Notes: a model not told the origin generated them from the sequence alone. DNA of 64,000 nucleotides from Psophocarpus tetragonolobus (GCA_037954015.1 CM075693.1:18250647-18314646), one strand, 5' to 3'. Shown: positions 37,871-50,850, numbered from the stretch's first letter. Numbers and translations: made by a program.

Positions 37871-38264
37871 TAAGTATAATATTTAAAAGTAATAAATGTC
37901 TCATCCCTTACCTTAATAATTAGAATAATACAAGACTTTGAATTTTCTTTTCAGATAAGTATTCAATCACTATTATTCTCTCAACTTTCTTTGCAACTTC
38001 TTCAAACTTTTTTTTATGGTTCCTGCCTTGCATTTCAGCTATTTATAGACCTAAGCTCATGATTTTTTCCCATCCTAGGTACTAGTTAACTATTTCACAT
38101 TACATATAGATAAGTTTTGTTGGCTTTTCTTCCTTCTCTTATCTTCACGTGCTGTAATAATTTATTTTTTTTTCTTTTCCCTTCATTCCTGTTATGTTCA
38201 GCCTTCATTTCATCATTTTTTTTATCACGTTATTGTTTTTTTTTACTATACATTACGTTACTGG

Positions 38265-38265
<1 letters not shown>

Positions 38266-38307
<42 letters not shown>
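38266..38307. repeat. (TA)n microsatellite
   Basis: About 20 TA units, preceded by T-rich DNA. Confidence 0.95.
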
Positions 38308-38308
<1 letters not shown>

Positions 38309-38690
38309 TCATACTATATATTCTTTAATTATACATTATTATACTTATAACATTTGTTTATTATTATTATTATATATAAATATTGCCTAAAATTTTAAAA
38401 TAACCTATTATTAGATATTATTTTAAGGTTATTTGATTTCTAAATATATATTAAATTTAATATATAATTAAATATTTTACTATAAATTTAGAATATTACA
38501 CTAAGACCTATTTTTACATTACACATTGAACACTTAAATTTTAAAATATTACTCTTGCAACATCTTATAAAAAAAGGTCTTTGAGTAGAAAAAAAAATAT
38601 AGGTGTGATATGAAATACCTTAGAAAGTATCTATATAATTACTATAAAAATTAACTAATTTTATCATCATTTTTTGAGTTATCATTTTTT

Positions 38691-38868
38691 GAGTTTAATT
38701 AGTATGCATTAGATTAACAAAGTAAACAAATTTTACATTATGTTCAATTAGAATTCTCCATTTATATGAGTTTTAAAGTTTTAATTGATAAAACCAACAA
38801 ATTTGCCATAAATGAAATATTGTGATTGAATATTAGCGTAAAACTTCTTACATTGACAATACACGATA
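38691..38868. repeat. Foldback MITE-like element, copy 6
   Basis: It begins 'gagtttaattagtatgc' and has the inner blocks 'taaaaccaacaaatttgcc' and 'tgattgaatattagcg'. The right terminal repeat is decayed to 'cattgacaatacac'. Confidence 0.75.
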
Positions 38869-40190
38869 TTTTTATCTTTTTTTATAAGTACTATTCTAAG
38901 TAGAGCCATTTTTAAGTAATTTCAGTACTATTCTAATTTATATCAATGTATAATATGAATATTTATTAAACATATTATCAAAGTAAAAGTGTAATTTTGA
39001 TTAAAATAATACTAAAATTACATGACCTTTTGCTTACATGGTTGGTCTCAAGCTCAATAATGAATTATGAATTCATAATTGATTTCTGATAAATTTTCAC
39101 ATGTTTGATTTCACATTTGAAAAAAATCTAGAATTGATTATAGGTTCATAATTGACTATAAGTTTCCCGTGGACACAATCAACAACCAAACAACCTACGA
39201 TATCTCCTAACTGAGTTCTCTTGGATCAACACGTCCACTTACCCTCCCCAAAAATAGTGACAAAATATGCTAACTCCCTAGGATCTCAAACATAGGAGAT
39301 GCTAAAAAATGACCTAGAAGCAAAGGTATGATCAATACACACTTGAATGTTTATGAGTCAGGTTTCTTAAACCATAGTAGGCACCATATAGTGACATGAA
39401 CAAAATTGAAACAATATTGAGTAACTTTATGTTCCTGAAACTAAGTTGTACTTAAAGTTTATAAGACTTGGCTAGAAGCATTCAAGTATGAATTGTATGT
39501 TCTTGAGACTTACCTAAGTGTTTGTTTTATAGAATTAGCTGGATGTTTCTCCCTTTCTCCAAGGATTGTGGTCAGTTTTTTCGTGATCTCATAGATACTC
39601 ATGGAATCGAGATATCTAGGACTTACTTCAAGGTTTGTTATGTCCACATATTTTGGGAAGTTATTCTAAGATAAGGTATAGGTTTGCTAGGGTTAGGTTT
39701 GAACATTCTAAGTACTTTCGTCGTTTGGGAGTCAAGGCGTACAATGTTAGATAGATAATCTTATAGTAAATCATACTCTTAATATGTTTTTATAATAAAA
39801 ACGTACAACCATAAATGATATTATATCAAAATCAATTTCATTAAAAAAATCAAGTTTACTTAGTGTATTTGGATAAACATAAGTAAAATTAATTTTAAAC
39901 AAAATTTATTATTATTAAAATTAATTTTAAAATTATATGATTTATTTTTTATATTTTTTGTAGAAAAAGCAAGTTTAGAGTAAAATTATTGATTTAACAT
40001 AAAAGTTATCTTAAATTAGTTTAACTCGAAATCAATTGTAATTTTTTAAACTAAAAATATAAAATATTATCTAAATGAATTTGAATCGAAAATGAATTTT
40101 GCAATGTGAAGAAAGGAAGGATCTTTGAAGTTGGAAGGCTCTGCTCTGGGATCAAATTCAAATCAAACAAGGGTTCATCTACATTCCCGT
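38869..40190. other. Intergenic DNA with an unassigned balanced patch
   Basis: No gene is supported. The 39,030-39,740 part is less AT-rich than its flanks and may be an old transposon relic, but I recognise nothing in it. The right end (about 40,080-40,196) is the probable promoter and leader of the next gene, without a clear TATA box. Confidence 0.45.
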
Positions 40191-40196
40191 TCTGCC

Positions 40197-42033
40197 ATGG
40201 CCACCCCCTCCGACTCCGATCCTTCCAAGCAGTAACCCTCTCTCTCTCTCTCTCTCTCCCTTTTATTCGTATTTTCAACATCGCCTTCTTAATTGTTTTT
40301 TCTCCTTTTGCTTTCACCGCCACAGAGAAGCTGAAGCTGTTGTCAGAAGGAGGAACAACGGACCCCCTTTTAAGTTCCTTGTTCCTCTCATTTATGCCCC
40401 TGTTCTCCCTCTAAGTATCTTTCTCTTCACCCCTTTTCCCCTTTCCCTTTCTCTTTCAATTCCTTTTTCCTTATTCGCTTTTCTCTATTTTTCTTTTCAG
40501 TTCGCCTATCGCTCCGCCATAGACCCGTCTTGAGAGATCGTTTGTTCACTGCTGTCTTGGCTGGGGCCTTTCTTCATGGCTCCTATTTGGTGTATCCTTT
40601 TCCTCGCTCTCTCCGATCCTTCTTTTCTTCTCCACGCTTTTATTACTTTTACCTAATTTTCGCTCATTGCATGCCTCAATTTTTCAATGCTTATTGGCCC
40701 TTTAACTGTGCCTTTTATTAACTAACTTTTATATCTTCTCTCTGCCTGCTGGAAACTTTCCTTTTTGAGTCATTGTCATACTATTTGCTTCTAATGAATT
40801 TTTATGGTGTTTTTGGATACACGACTTAATTAGTGTTTGTTTTATGAGCTTCTATCTCATAATATCTTATCAGGAGCTTCTTTTCATTAAGCTTCTTCAA
40901 GAAAATTTATCAAAATAGGAGTCATAGGTTGCTTCCATAAGACCCATTCTTCTAAACACTTGCAGTCATACTATTTTATTGCTTTATGTGAGAAGACAGG
41001 GAGGAAGGAAATAACATGATAGGGATACTCAATTTTATTTGGCCAGTGTCAAACATCCACATTTACACCAAAAATAGGAGTCTTTTCCACAACTTTTTTA
41101 GAGATTTGTTCGGGTGTGAGCAATGTTTTCTGATGTGGATTCATCCTATTGAACAAATATAATCTATGATCAATTTGGGTTAGCAACGAAGCACAAAATC
41201 TGGATGTATGAATTTTTCCTTGACTGCACAAAATCAGTTGATTGATGCAACTCATGATGACTGATTTTAATTGATTGTGAGCACAATTGTTTCCAACATC
41301 TATTAATCTTCATTATGATTTTTATCTCGTGACTAGAGGTAGTAGTGGAAAGTTTAAGGTCGATTTGAGTGTTGAGGATTTTGATTGTTAGGGTGGCCAA
41401 CTAGCCTATTTATGTTGTAAGGCCTTAACCTAATGAAAGGAAAATAACATACTAGTTTGGCATTTTTACATAGAAGTTCAGTATCAGCTTATGAATGTAA
41501 AATCTTGTTATTAGAGCCACAAACTAACCTTTATGTAGTTATGCCAGTAAATAGGACATGTCCAAGCCAGAGAGATGCATAAAGATGCTAGTTCTATGTT
41601 AAGTTTGGAGTTTAAAAGATATTATTTCTTAGAATCATCAGTAATAACTTATAAATAGCAATACATTCTAGTGGATGGCATTTCGTTCTGCATGTACATG
41701 TTAATACTTACATGTCTTACCAAATTCCTAAGTTAAATTCCTTTCTTGCTTGTATAACTATTGAATTGTTTATTAATTACATGATTGGTAGCTAATGTAA
41801 AATGTGAGATGCGGTAATAGAAGTTTTGTCTTGTGGTTGGTCAAAATTCAAGAATCCTATGAGGACCATCCTTTGTTGATTTTTACATTTTCTTATCTTA
41901 TTCTAATCATGCCAAATGTCGTCATGTAATCCATGTCACTGACCTTATTTACTGGGAAAAGGTTTTGTTGTTGTCTTGTTTCTCCCTAACGGCTATATCC
42001 AGAACAGATCTGTACGATATTGAGAGCAAGTGA
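40197..42033 (+). CDS. Small membrane-type protein, 81 aa, four exons
   Basis: I do not recognise the family. Exons are 40,197-40,231, 40,326-40,414, 40,501-40,591 and 42,003-42,033, all with GT-AG introns and matching phases; 246 nt give 81 aa and a stop at 42,031-42,033. The start sits in a good context (gccATGGcc). The product has a polar, basic N-terminal third (V-R-R-R-N-N-G at about 17-23), then a hydrophobic stretch with L-V-P-L-I-Y-A-P, a basic linker (L-R-H-R-P-V-L-R-D-R) and a second hydrophobic stretch (L-F-T-A-V-L-A-G-A-F). It ends D-L-Y-D-I-E-S-K. One or two membrane spans are likely. A (CT)n run lies in intron 1. The third donor (GT-gtatcc) was chosen because it alone keeps the frame into exon 4. 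Confidence 0.7.
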
Positions 42034-42830
42034 TTATACAGAGCATGTTTCAGACATTTCTTGGGTTTCATTTACATCGCAACCTCAGGTCCTCAATAAA
42101 TTTATTGACCACTATTTGCAGCTCAACATCCTGGTGAGACAACCTTAAATAGCATAGGCCAATTTTAAACATGTATGATTATTTTTTTAATTAGTTTGGA
42201 AGATTGTTATTCTATGTACACGATAAAAGTTGCATCTTGCATGGTGGATTTTGCTTTCTATAGAATTAACTATGGAACTTAGAGGCTGTTCTTTGATCTC
42301 AGTGTTGTAAATGCAGCAAAATTACCCCATTTGTTTCTCTTGATATCAATGTTATTTCTTGTGAGCTTGTTTTTGATTTGTGGATAATTAGATTGTCTAA
42401 GTGGATTCAAAGAATCAATATGCATATCTTTTACCACTGGATAATCTCGTTCATATTTTATTGTTGTAATTGTAGTTGGATCTGATTTATACCTTCGATG
42501 GGGAAATCATGATGGATATTGTGTGATTGTGTCTTCATTTTACATGATGAGATGAATAGATTAGTTGATATTCATATTCTAAGTTTGGTTTGTATTACAC
42601 TTTCGTGGCATGACATCTGCCTTTTGCAGTGCAGTGCCCATTTCACAAACATAGTATGAATATATATATATGATCACTTGATGTTTCTGTTGAAGCAGAT
42701 GACTTGCAAGTTGCTAGAATTGCCCCTCTTACGAGGAGCTAATCATACTGATGCAAATTAAGATATGTTTGGTGGTAGTGACAGTGATGAGGATAGATAT
42801 GTCTTTTAGAAGAAATAAAAGGGTTGAATG
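42034..42830 (+). other. 3' region of the 81-aa gene, with a second open frame
   Basis: This should be 3' untranslated sequence. However, a different frame is open from about 42,003 to 42,133. It ends at a GTGAGA donor, and an acceptor before 42,700 continues the same phase for 20 more codons to a stop at about 42,760. Just after that stop, a D-M-F-G-G-S-D-S-D-E-D-like stretch is readable. This may be the end of another gene or a relic; I do not recognise it. Confidence 0.3.
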
Positions 42831-43259
42831 GTTTATTTTTGTAACAAAAAAAGCTAAAAATTATAATTTTTTTTTTGTTTTAAAAATTGAAGTAAAAGTC
42901 TTTCAAAATTGACTTAAAAATTAATATAATTTCATTTTAACCAAACTTTTTAAGAACTTTCATTCATAAGAAATGAAAATATGTAATTATCCCAAGGAGG
43001 TCATAATTGTTATGCCCCTTTAAAACTATTCCTTCCAAAACGCGTTTTCTTTCTGCACTACTCGAGTGTATTTTTATGTGAAATTTCAATTACCACTATC
43101 TTTTATTTGAATTAACATATTTTTAAAATTTTTTTAATTATTATTTTATTCCTGATTCTTTCTCTGCAATCTCTTTTGTACATCATTTTTTTCGTCAACA
43201 CTTTCTTTCCATTTTCATCACTTCATTTTTTGTCCCACCCTCTTTCGCTTCCTTGTTCA

Positions 43260-44560
43260 GGATAGTTAATTATGTGATATAATTATTTAATTTTTTATTT
43301 CTTTTAGTGTAGCAATTTAATTTCTTATTTTTTATTATAATAATTTAATTTATTTTTAGTGTACTTTATTATTTTTTGTATAATTATTTAATTTATTATC
43401 TTTTATTATCATAATTAGAGGTTTATTATATTAATTTACTTAATGCATTATGTGTTTAATATAATTATTTAAATAAATATTTGGTTAATATAGTTAATTA
43501 CATGTAATATAGTTGTTTAATTTCTTTTTTTTAGTATAGTAATTTAATTTCTTATTTTCTTAATAAAATAATTTTATTATTTTTAGTGTACTTAATTTAT
43601 TATTTTTAGTATAGTTATTTAATTTGTTACAATAATTATATATTTATTATATTAGTTTACTTAATAAATTATGTGTTTGGTATAATTAATTAAATATTTG
43701 ATTAGTGTAGTTAATTATATGTAGTTTGGTTATTTAATTTTTTATTTTTTAGTATAATAATTTAATTTTTTATTTTTTTAGTATAATAATTTAATTAATT
43801 TTTAGTATACTTAATTTATAATTTTTATTATAGTTATTTAATTTATTATAATAATTACATGCTTTTATATTAATTTACTTAATAAATTACGTGTTTAGTA
43901 TAATTATTTAATTAATATTTAGTTAGTGTAGTTAATTACATAAGTATAGTTATTTAATTTTTTTTAGTAATTTAATTTTTCAAATTTTTAGTATAGTAAT
44001 TTAATTAATTTTTAGTATAGTATTTAATTTATTAATTTTTATTATAATAGTTATATTTTATTATATTAATTTATTTAATGAATTACATAATTAGTATAGT
44101 TATTTAATTAAATATTTGGCTAGGGTACTTAATTACATGTAGTATAGTTATTTAAATTTTTATTTTTTTTATAGTAATTTAATTTCTTATTTTTTAGTAT
44201 AGTAATTTAATTAATTTTCAGTATATTTAATGTTATTTTTAGTATAGTTATTTAATTTTTATTTTTTATTATAATAATTATGTGTTTATTATATTAATTT
44301 ACTTAATGAATTATATGTTTAGTATAGTTATTTAATTAAATATTTGATTAGTGTAGATAATTAGATGTAATATAGTTATTTAATTTTTTTTATTATAGTA
44401 ATTTAATTTTTTATTTTTTAGTATATTAATTTAATTAATTATTTAGTGTATTTAATTTATTTTTTAATATAGTTATTTAGTTTATTGTTTTTTTTCATAA
44501 TAAGTACATGTTTATTATATTAATTTATTTAATGAATTACGTTTTTAGTATAATTATTTT
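43260..44560. repeat. Very AT-rich tandem array, units of about 220 bp
   Basis: The landmark 'ttaatttactta' (or a one-base variant) recurs at 43,431, 43,652, 43,870, 44,066, 44,294 and 44,520, spacings of 221, 218, 196, 228 and 226 bp. Each unit also carries 'gtgtttagtataattattt', 'aaatatttggttagtgtag', 'ttaattacatgtagtat' and shorter internal repeats of 'agtatagtaatttaatt'. Almost no G or C is present. It is non-coding. Confidence 0.92.
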
Positions 44561-47500
44561 TTTCTCCCCTATTCCTCTCTAGCAAATGCAAATTGTTTTT
44601 ACATTTCGGCAACTGAATTTTTTTACTCTCCTATAATAGTTTGCCTGAGAGTGATAAAAGAAATAAAATAAAAGAAATATAACTCTTTTTATCATAAAAG
44701 TATATGTAACTTTAAATTATAAGAGATATTAATTCAAATTTTCTTATTAAGTCCTATCAGAGTGAGCAATGGGATGGCAGAAGAAATTGCCAACATAGTA
44801 TAAAGTGGCGGGCGGTGCTGGGCCTATCATTGTTTCCTTTGATTAATGTTTTTGGGCCTGGAAAACATTACCATCTTCGGCCTCTTTGTAGATTTGTGGT
44901 TCTGTTTGTACTACCCTCGAAGTTTCTTGGCAGAAGCAACCTCAACTTTTTTTCTGACATCTAAAAGACAAAGTTTTTTTATTTTCTTTTCTGGTACGCG
45001 TCTTAGACGAGGTTTTTGTGCCACATTGGTCCCCGCTTTTTCTATTGTCTTATTCGGACGTTTTTGTATTGACCACACTAACATTGTGACTATTTGCTCG
45101 TTTATGGTTGTCAATTTTCATCACTTGTTTCATTGTTGTCTCTTTTTTCCAGTTCTGTATTCAACAACTACTCTCCCTCCCTCCACAAAAATGCGAGTAA
45201 AAATTCTGATTTACAGTAACTGGAATTTACATCAATGTTTATCATAATGACAAAAAAGTTGAAAAAAATAAATTATTTTAATAATTGATTATAGATAAAA
45301 ACAATTATACACTGACAATGTAAATCACAATCATTTATACACGGTAAATTTGTTGACTTTATTAATTAATAGTTTAAAGTCATATAAACGAAAGGTTGTG
45401 ATTAACCGTCAGTGTAAAATTTTTTTTACAATGACTTTTTTTATACTGACAGTGTATAAATGTTAAACTCTTGATTATATGTATAAATGATTATAAAATT
45501 ATAATTAAAATTAATTTTTGTGTAAGTAAATTTCTTCAAAAGTGGTTTAAAAATAATTAATCTTCTTTACATGTAATAAAAACAACGGTGAAAATAATTA
45601 AAAGAAAAAAATAAGTTAGTGAGAAATAATCCAAGTTTTAAATTTTTAGTACTTTTTAAAATAACTTATTTTTCAAATATTTCTGTTAAATTTAATTTAA
45701 ATTTTTTAACCTTTAGTTTACTTTTGAAACAACTTATTATCTAAAAATAGAATATAATCTTTTCTAAACACACTTTAAATAAATTTTTCTTTTATTATTC
45801 AGTGACTTATACAAAACTGAGAAGCTCTTGAAACTCAAATTTGTGCATGTTTGGATGTATGTTTGCAACCCACAGCTAGTAAAAGGAGATTTTGAATTCC
45901 CATCTATAATTTGAAACCACACTTACTTTCACGCAAAAAGACTTAGGGATTGATTGATTTTATTTTATTTTTTAGTTTTTAAAAAGAATTTTCAAGAATA
46001 GTTTTCAAAAAATATTTTCGAGAAAAAGGGAAAAAAAACTTGTTTGATAAGTGTTATTTAAAAACTATTTTGAAGATGTAAAAATGGAAAAAACTTCATA
46101 TTTATTAAAATTTCATTAATAAAAAGCAAAAAATAACATATTTTAATTGTATTTTGGGTTTTCAAATAAAAAATAGAAAACTGAAAAGAAAAACTACTTT
46201 CAGTAGTTCTTGTTTTTTAGTTTTTACAGAACTGTTTTCGAAAATTACTTTTAGAAAACACTATCTAAACGAGTTTTTTAGTTTTTAAAAATTTTATAAA
46301 ACAATTGTCAAACAATTACTTATATATAATTTACTTTATCTCTCCTATAAAACTTTTTTACTCTTCAAACCGGTGATGTAATTTTTTTTTTATATAATGT
46401 TTATTCTTTAATTAATGTTTATTGTTATTCATTTTAATTAAATTGTTTATTTTTTAATTAAGTTTTATTAAATATCTAAAATAATGTTTAGTGATAAATT
46501 TTTTCTTAATCTAGTTGTTTGAATTAATGAAATTATTTATTGTTAAATTGTTAATTAAATTATTATTAATTTTCTTTTATGATTTTAAAAATATTTTAAA
46601 TTAAATTTTGTTTTGATTAATTTTCAATTAACTTATTTACAATTGTAAACTTGAATGAATTTTTTAAATTATTATTGTAGGTTTTAGTAGATTTTTTTTA
46701 TATATGTGTGAAATTTAAAACAATTCTTACCAGAGACTTAAAAAAAATTTCAAATTTAAGAATATTTAAGGAAAGAGAGGAAGAATTAGGTTTAAGGATA
46801 AAACGACAATTTTAGAAAAAATTATAAAAATAAGTGTGATTAAATTTATGGAAATGTTAATTCAAAATTCATCTTACACCTATGCTTTTTGTTTCGAACA
46901 AGAGATGCAAATTTGAATGAAATCTAAACATGCGGTGATTTACATATACAACTACATTAAATAGTTTTATCCAATCTGAATATGATTGTGTCCGAACCCA
47001 TGTTCGACTGTGAGTAAACTAGATTGAATTTGTGACTTTTGAATCATGCAAATGAAAGGTACCAAAGCAGGTGCAGATATTCCTGTAAGATTCCGTAGCG
47101 CAACTTGCAAATACAGTAAACTTGAGACAAGATTTATTTGTTTTGTATACACCACAGACAGTGACACCCACAGGCAGACCCTTCGCATATTCCCTCATCC
47201 GATGCTTAAGCCACCATTCTGCATATTTTACTAATTTTTTCAAATTCTCAAAGATTCTAGTGCGCCTTCGCCCACAGCATTTGCAGTTAATCAACAACCT
47301 CATTACTAACACTGTCCATAGCATCTATTATTTTTTTTAATTTCATATTGGAGTTAAGGATATATAGTTCACTTCATCATAAGATATGCTACATAAAGAT
47401 CATCACTCTTTATTTTAAAAAACAAAGGTAAAAAAAGATAATAACTCCCTAAAACGATTGGTAACGATACTAATAATATTTAGAGAGAAACTCCTTTATT

Positions 47501-48000
47501 ACTAAAAACACTAATATTTGATTTATAAATAAAATAAAAAATATTAATGAATTTTTTTTATATAACTTTTAAAATATTAATAATAAAAAAATTATTACTA
47601 TAAAACTTTTTATATGGATGACTTTTTTTTCATTATTATCAGAAATGATCTAGAAACAAAAATGAAAAAAAAATGCTTAATTACAAGAATTAAAAATGAA
47701 AGCATATACGGTAAAGAGCCACTAAATTAAAAAGCATTTCCTTTTATGGGACCAAAACATAATTAAACTTAATTGACACTCTACCGAAAAGGAAAAAGCA
47801 AAAGCAAAAGCAAAAGAATCTAACACAGAATTCAAATTGAGTTGGAAACAACAGAACCATGGATCATAAATTCGTCATTTATATTAGTATTTATACTGCT
47901 AAATTGTACATACAGGCTAAGGCTAATGGATAATTAAATATGACTTAGAATGAACGGTTACATTTGAAACCCTAAAATTTGGCTACAAACAATCCGCAAA
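44561..48000. other. Intergenic DNA, mostly AT-rich
   Basis: A plus frame at 44,846-45,247 (133 codons) follows a TATAAAG at about 44,799 and is less AT-rich, but its translation has no motif I know; I do not call it a gene. Minus frames at 47,324-46,967 overlap and may be a relic of an exon. The 45,960-46,330 block resembles the AT-rich insertion in Ran intron 4. A short (AAAAGC)n run sits near 47,790. Confidence 0.4.
45301..45470. repeat. Foldback MITE-like element, copy 7
   Basis: It shows 'acaattatacactgaca' at the left and 'ctgacagtgtataaatgtt' plus 'aaactc' at the right, with 'ggtaaatttgttgacttta' and 'agtcatataaacgaa' inside. Confidence 0.8.
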
Positions 48001-48055
48001 ATACAGGAAAGGAATAGGAATTAGTAAGGTATGCGAAGTGGCGGAGGCGGTGATT

Positions 48056-48400
48056 TCACAGATCGGAGGTGGGCTTGAAGTCGGAAGCCATTCTAGAAGC
48101 GATTGCGGAGTGATACATGGTGTCGTGAAAGGACTCCGTGCCAACCGTCATCATCCGGAGCTGCCTGGCCTTCTCCTCCGTGAAGCCTCCGGCGAAGCGC
48201 GGCCTGGCCGGTTTGGAGTCCCTCGGTGCCGGCGGTTTGTTGTTGGAGTCAATGTAGTCCGGATCGGAGGACCAGCCGAAGAGCGGGGTCCACCAGCTGG
48301 CGGATGAGGTTTTCCGGCGATCTGGATGGGCCCTGCGGTGGCCGGAGTTGGCACACGCCTGGATTCCGGCGACTGGAATGGGTAGCGAAGAGGCAGCCAT
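48056..48400 (-). CDS. Plant-type small protein of unknown function, 114 aa, intronless
   Basis: A single minus-strand frame runs from the ATG at 48,400-48,398 to a TGA at 48,056-48,058. It is clearly GC-richer than its surroundings, which supports real coding. The N-terminal third is Ala/Ser/Arg-rich and likely disordered. Residues 36-50 hold a W-W-T-P-L-F-G-W pattern followed by D-P-D-Y-I. A Pro-rich linker follows (56-69). The C-terminal half has a dense block, F-T-E-E-K-A-R-Q-L-R-M-M (73-84) then E-S-F-H-D-T-M-Y-H-S-A-I-A-S-R (89-103), which I take as the conserved core of a plant-specific family. No signal peptide or membrane span is visible. I do not assign a function. Confidence 0.85.
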   Translation of the reverse strand: MAASSLPIPVAGIQACANSGHRRAHPDRRKTSSASWWTPLFGWSSDPDYIDSNNKPPAPRDSKPARPRFAGGFTEEKARQLRMMTVGTESFHDTMYHSAIASRMASDFKPTSDL

Positions 48401-48469
48401 GTTGAGAAGAGGATTTTATGTTGAGTAAGGTAACAGTTAGAGCCAGGGTAACACTAATGATGGAGGAGT

Positions 48470-48605
48470 TCTTATAGCGTGTTCAAGAATAAAAGGATAA
48501 GATCGAGCACGTGGCCTTGTTAGATTCAAAGGAAGGTCCCCACTGCCTTGTCTCCTTACACGCTTTTTCTACGATTACGACGTTGCGTGTCACTGACGTG
48601 GAATT
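48470..48605 (-). promoter_or_regulatory. Promoter of the 114-aa gene: TATA, G-box, ACGT elements
   Basis: On the minus strand a CTATAAG TATA-like box lies at about 48,472-48,478, some 75 bp before the ATG. A perfect G-box CACGTG is at 48,508-48,513. Further up, CCACGTCA (48,602-48,595) and AACGTCG add ACGT cores. Clusters like this are bound by plant bZIP factors and are common in ABA or stress-responsive genes; the response itself is inference. Confidence 0.5.
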
Positions 48606-50413
48606 CCTTTAATTGGGCCTTCTACTTGGGCTTCGGCCTTTGATTAAAAAACAGACAAACTAGGTATAACCTGTCATTACTCATTGCCTACTTTATCTTT
48701 CATCCATTTATCAACATTCAATGCACACATGTCTCTATTTTGGATGATATCTACTATTCCATCCTGCATTAGGATTATTCCACGCCTGCCCTGGAGGAAC
48801 CTCATTAGTCATTTCCTTTTTCTTTTTTTCTAAATGCCACTTGCAAGGTGCGTGCTACCTTATCTTTTAATTCCCAACTCAAATTACTTTGTCTTCACCT
48901 GGAACACCGCCAATAATATTGTCTTCAGCACGCAACCCTTCTACATTATCACATGCTTCCTTCATGCCAATCTCGTTTAAGGAAATTCCCAGACACCATA
49001 CCAAAAAACACAAAAGAAAAATAAACTTGTGCAATTGAAAATTCATGTTCATTCACTTGAGCTACCTCAAGCCTCAAACACACTATGCTATAATTTTATT
49101 ACAAGTTGAAATCGCAATTATTTTTATTGAGGCTTTTCCTTGCAGTAGTAAAATACCTAACTACACTGTCATGATGTTGCTGTGTGTCCCAACTTCCACA
49201 CCACACGAAATTAATAATTTATTTTTTTTAATTTGCTAAAATGTTAGTAATATATCGTATAAAGATTAATCAGCCCAACAAAGTTTTAAGTAATATTTTT
49301 ATCCTCCTGTACCCTATCAAGGGCGAAATAACTTGGGATAACAAGACAGGCAATTGGTTTTCAACAGAAATGTTTCCTTCCTCTTCCTAATTTTTAACTT
49401 TAAAAAACAAACTCTTAGTAGAATTGGATATTTTATCTTTAATTTTAATAGAATAGTTTTAATTCTTCAAATTTTAACTTTGTCTAAAATTACAAATCTT
49501 ATCCTGACATACACAGACTTATCGCTGGAAAAATGCTACAAATCAAAATTTCTATTGAACGAAAATGTTCAAGCTTTGTGATTGTTAGCCCATAGACTGT
49601 TTTTAATTGAACTTTCAACCCAACGTAAGGCCTCATTTAATTGCGGCCTGTAGGTTTTTAGTTAAACCTAAGCATTTACTTCTTATAGTCTAGCTACCAC
49701 TTGTGTAGCTTTAATTTGTTCCACTCTTCTTAAAAGACTAATTTTGCTCACGTTTGTAATCTTACGTGTTTAAATTATTTTTTCAAGAGATAAAAGTGTT
49801 CTGGTTTTTTTTCACCAGCCAATCTGAGTCTTTACTAAAGAAAATTATACACTTTCCTTGAACTAAAGAACACCTACAATGTGTACCTGACAAAGAAAAA
49901 ATAACTGGAAAGTAATCTTATGTAATGATCACCGTCAGTATAAATGGTCACCAAAATAAAAGGAGGTAGAAGGGGAGTTTTCCAATTACCTATACTCTCA
50001 TACCAATACCAACTTGCTATTACACTTCACTTCAAGAACATAGTCAATAAATAAATAAATTCTTACAACTAAATTAAAAGTTCATTCTTGATTCACCCAC
50101 TTACATAAGTCAAAATTATAGAACATCATACACATAATCTGAATCACTCAAACATGTTTCATAACCATAATGTTAGAAGCATAATCTTAAACCATCCAAA
50201 TAAAGTTTAACAGCGAATTTCTAAAAAAAACTATTTTTATATATGAACGTCATGTTCTAATACTTTCCAAAACAAACAAAAAATTATATATTAGTATTAA
50301 TGTATTATTGAGTAAGTTACTCTATAATATATTGAACTGATTTCGGAGGTAAGTATTACTCAATTTACATCTTCAACAAATTTATATGAAATACAAATTT
50401 TATAAATCAAATC

Positions 50414-50417
<4 letters not shown>

Positions 50418-50459
<42 letters not shown>
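50418..50459. repeat. (TA)n microsatellite
   Basis: About 20 TA units in non-coding DNA. Confidence 0.95.
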
Positions 50460-50462
<3 letters not shown>

Positions 50463-50850
50463 CATAATTGGACTTTTTTAGATTTTTTTTAATTATAGTA
50501 TCCACCATTTGAGGTTTGAATTTGAAATCTTTAATTAAATTGTAACAATTGTCTACCAATTAATCTATGTACATGAACTTTTTTAAATATTTTATTTAAT
50601 AATGGATATTTATACGTTTTTAAATCTTATTTGGTATGTTGGTGTTAAGTGTTATGATGAAATATTAAATAATTTTGAATTTGCATAAAATATTGTATAA
50701 TTTATTTTTTAAAAAATTAAATTTACAGTTTAGATGGTAAAAAATAAGTCTTATATTTATTAAACTATTAAAAGAAAGTTACTAAATGTATAAGTTGACT
50801 AACTCTTACATATTTTGTCAACCAATCCGTACCTTGTGGAACAAGGGATA

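Noticed and set aside
44846..45247. 133-codon plus-strand frame after a TATAAAG, with an overlapping 67-codon minus frame at 44,911-45,114
   Set aside because: The translations have no recognisable motif, the plus frame lacks a convincing ATG, and the length is within chance for this composition once it is GC-richer. RNA-seq would settle it.
46967..47324. Two overlapping minus-strand frames of 73 and 101 codons
   Set aside because: They overlap each other in different frames, do not join into a spliced model, and match no family I know. They may be an exon relic but I cannot support a gene.
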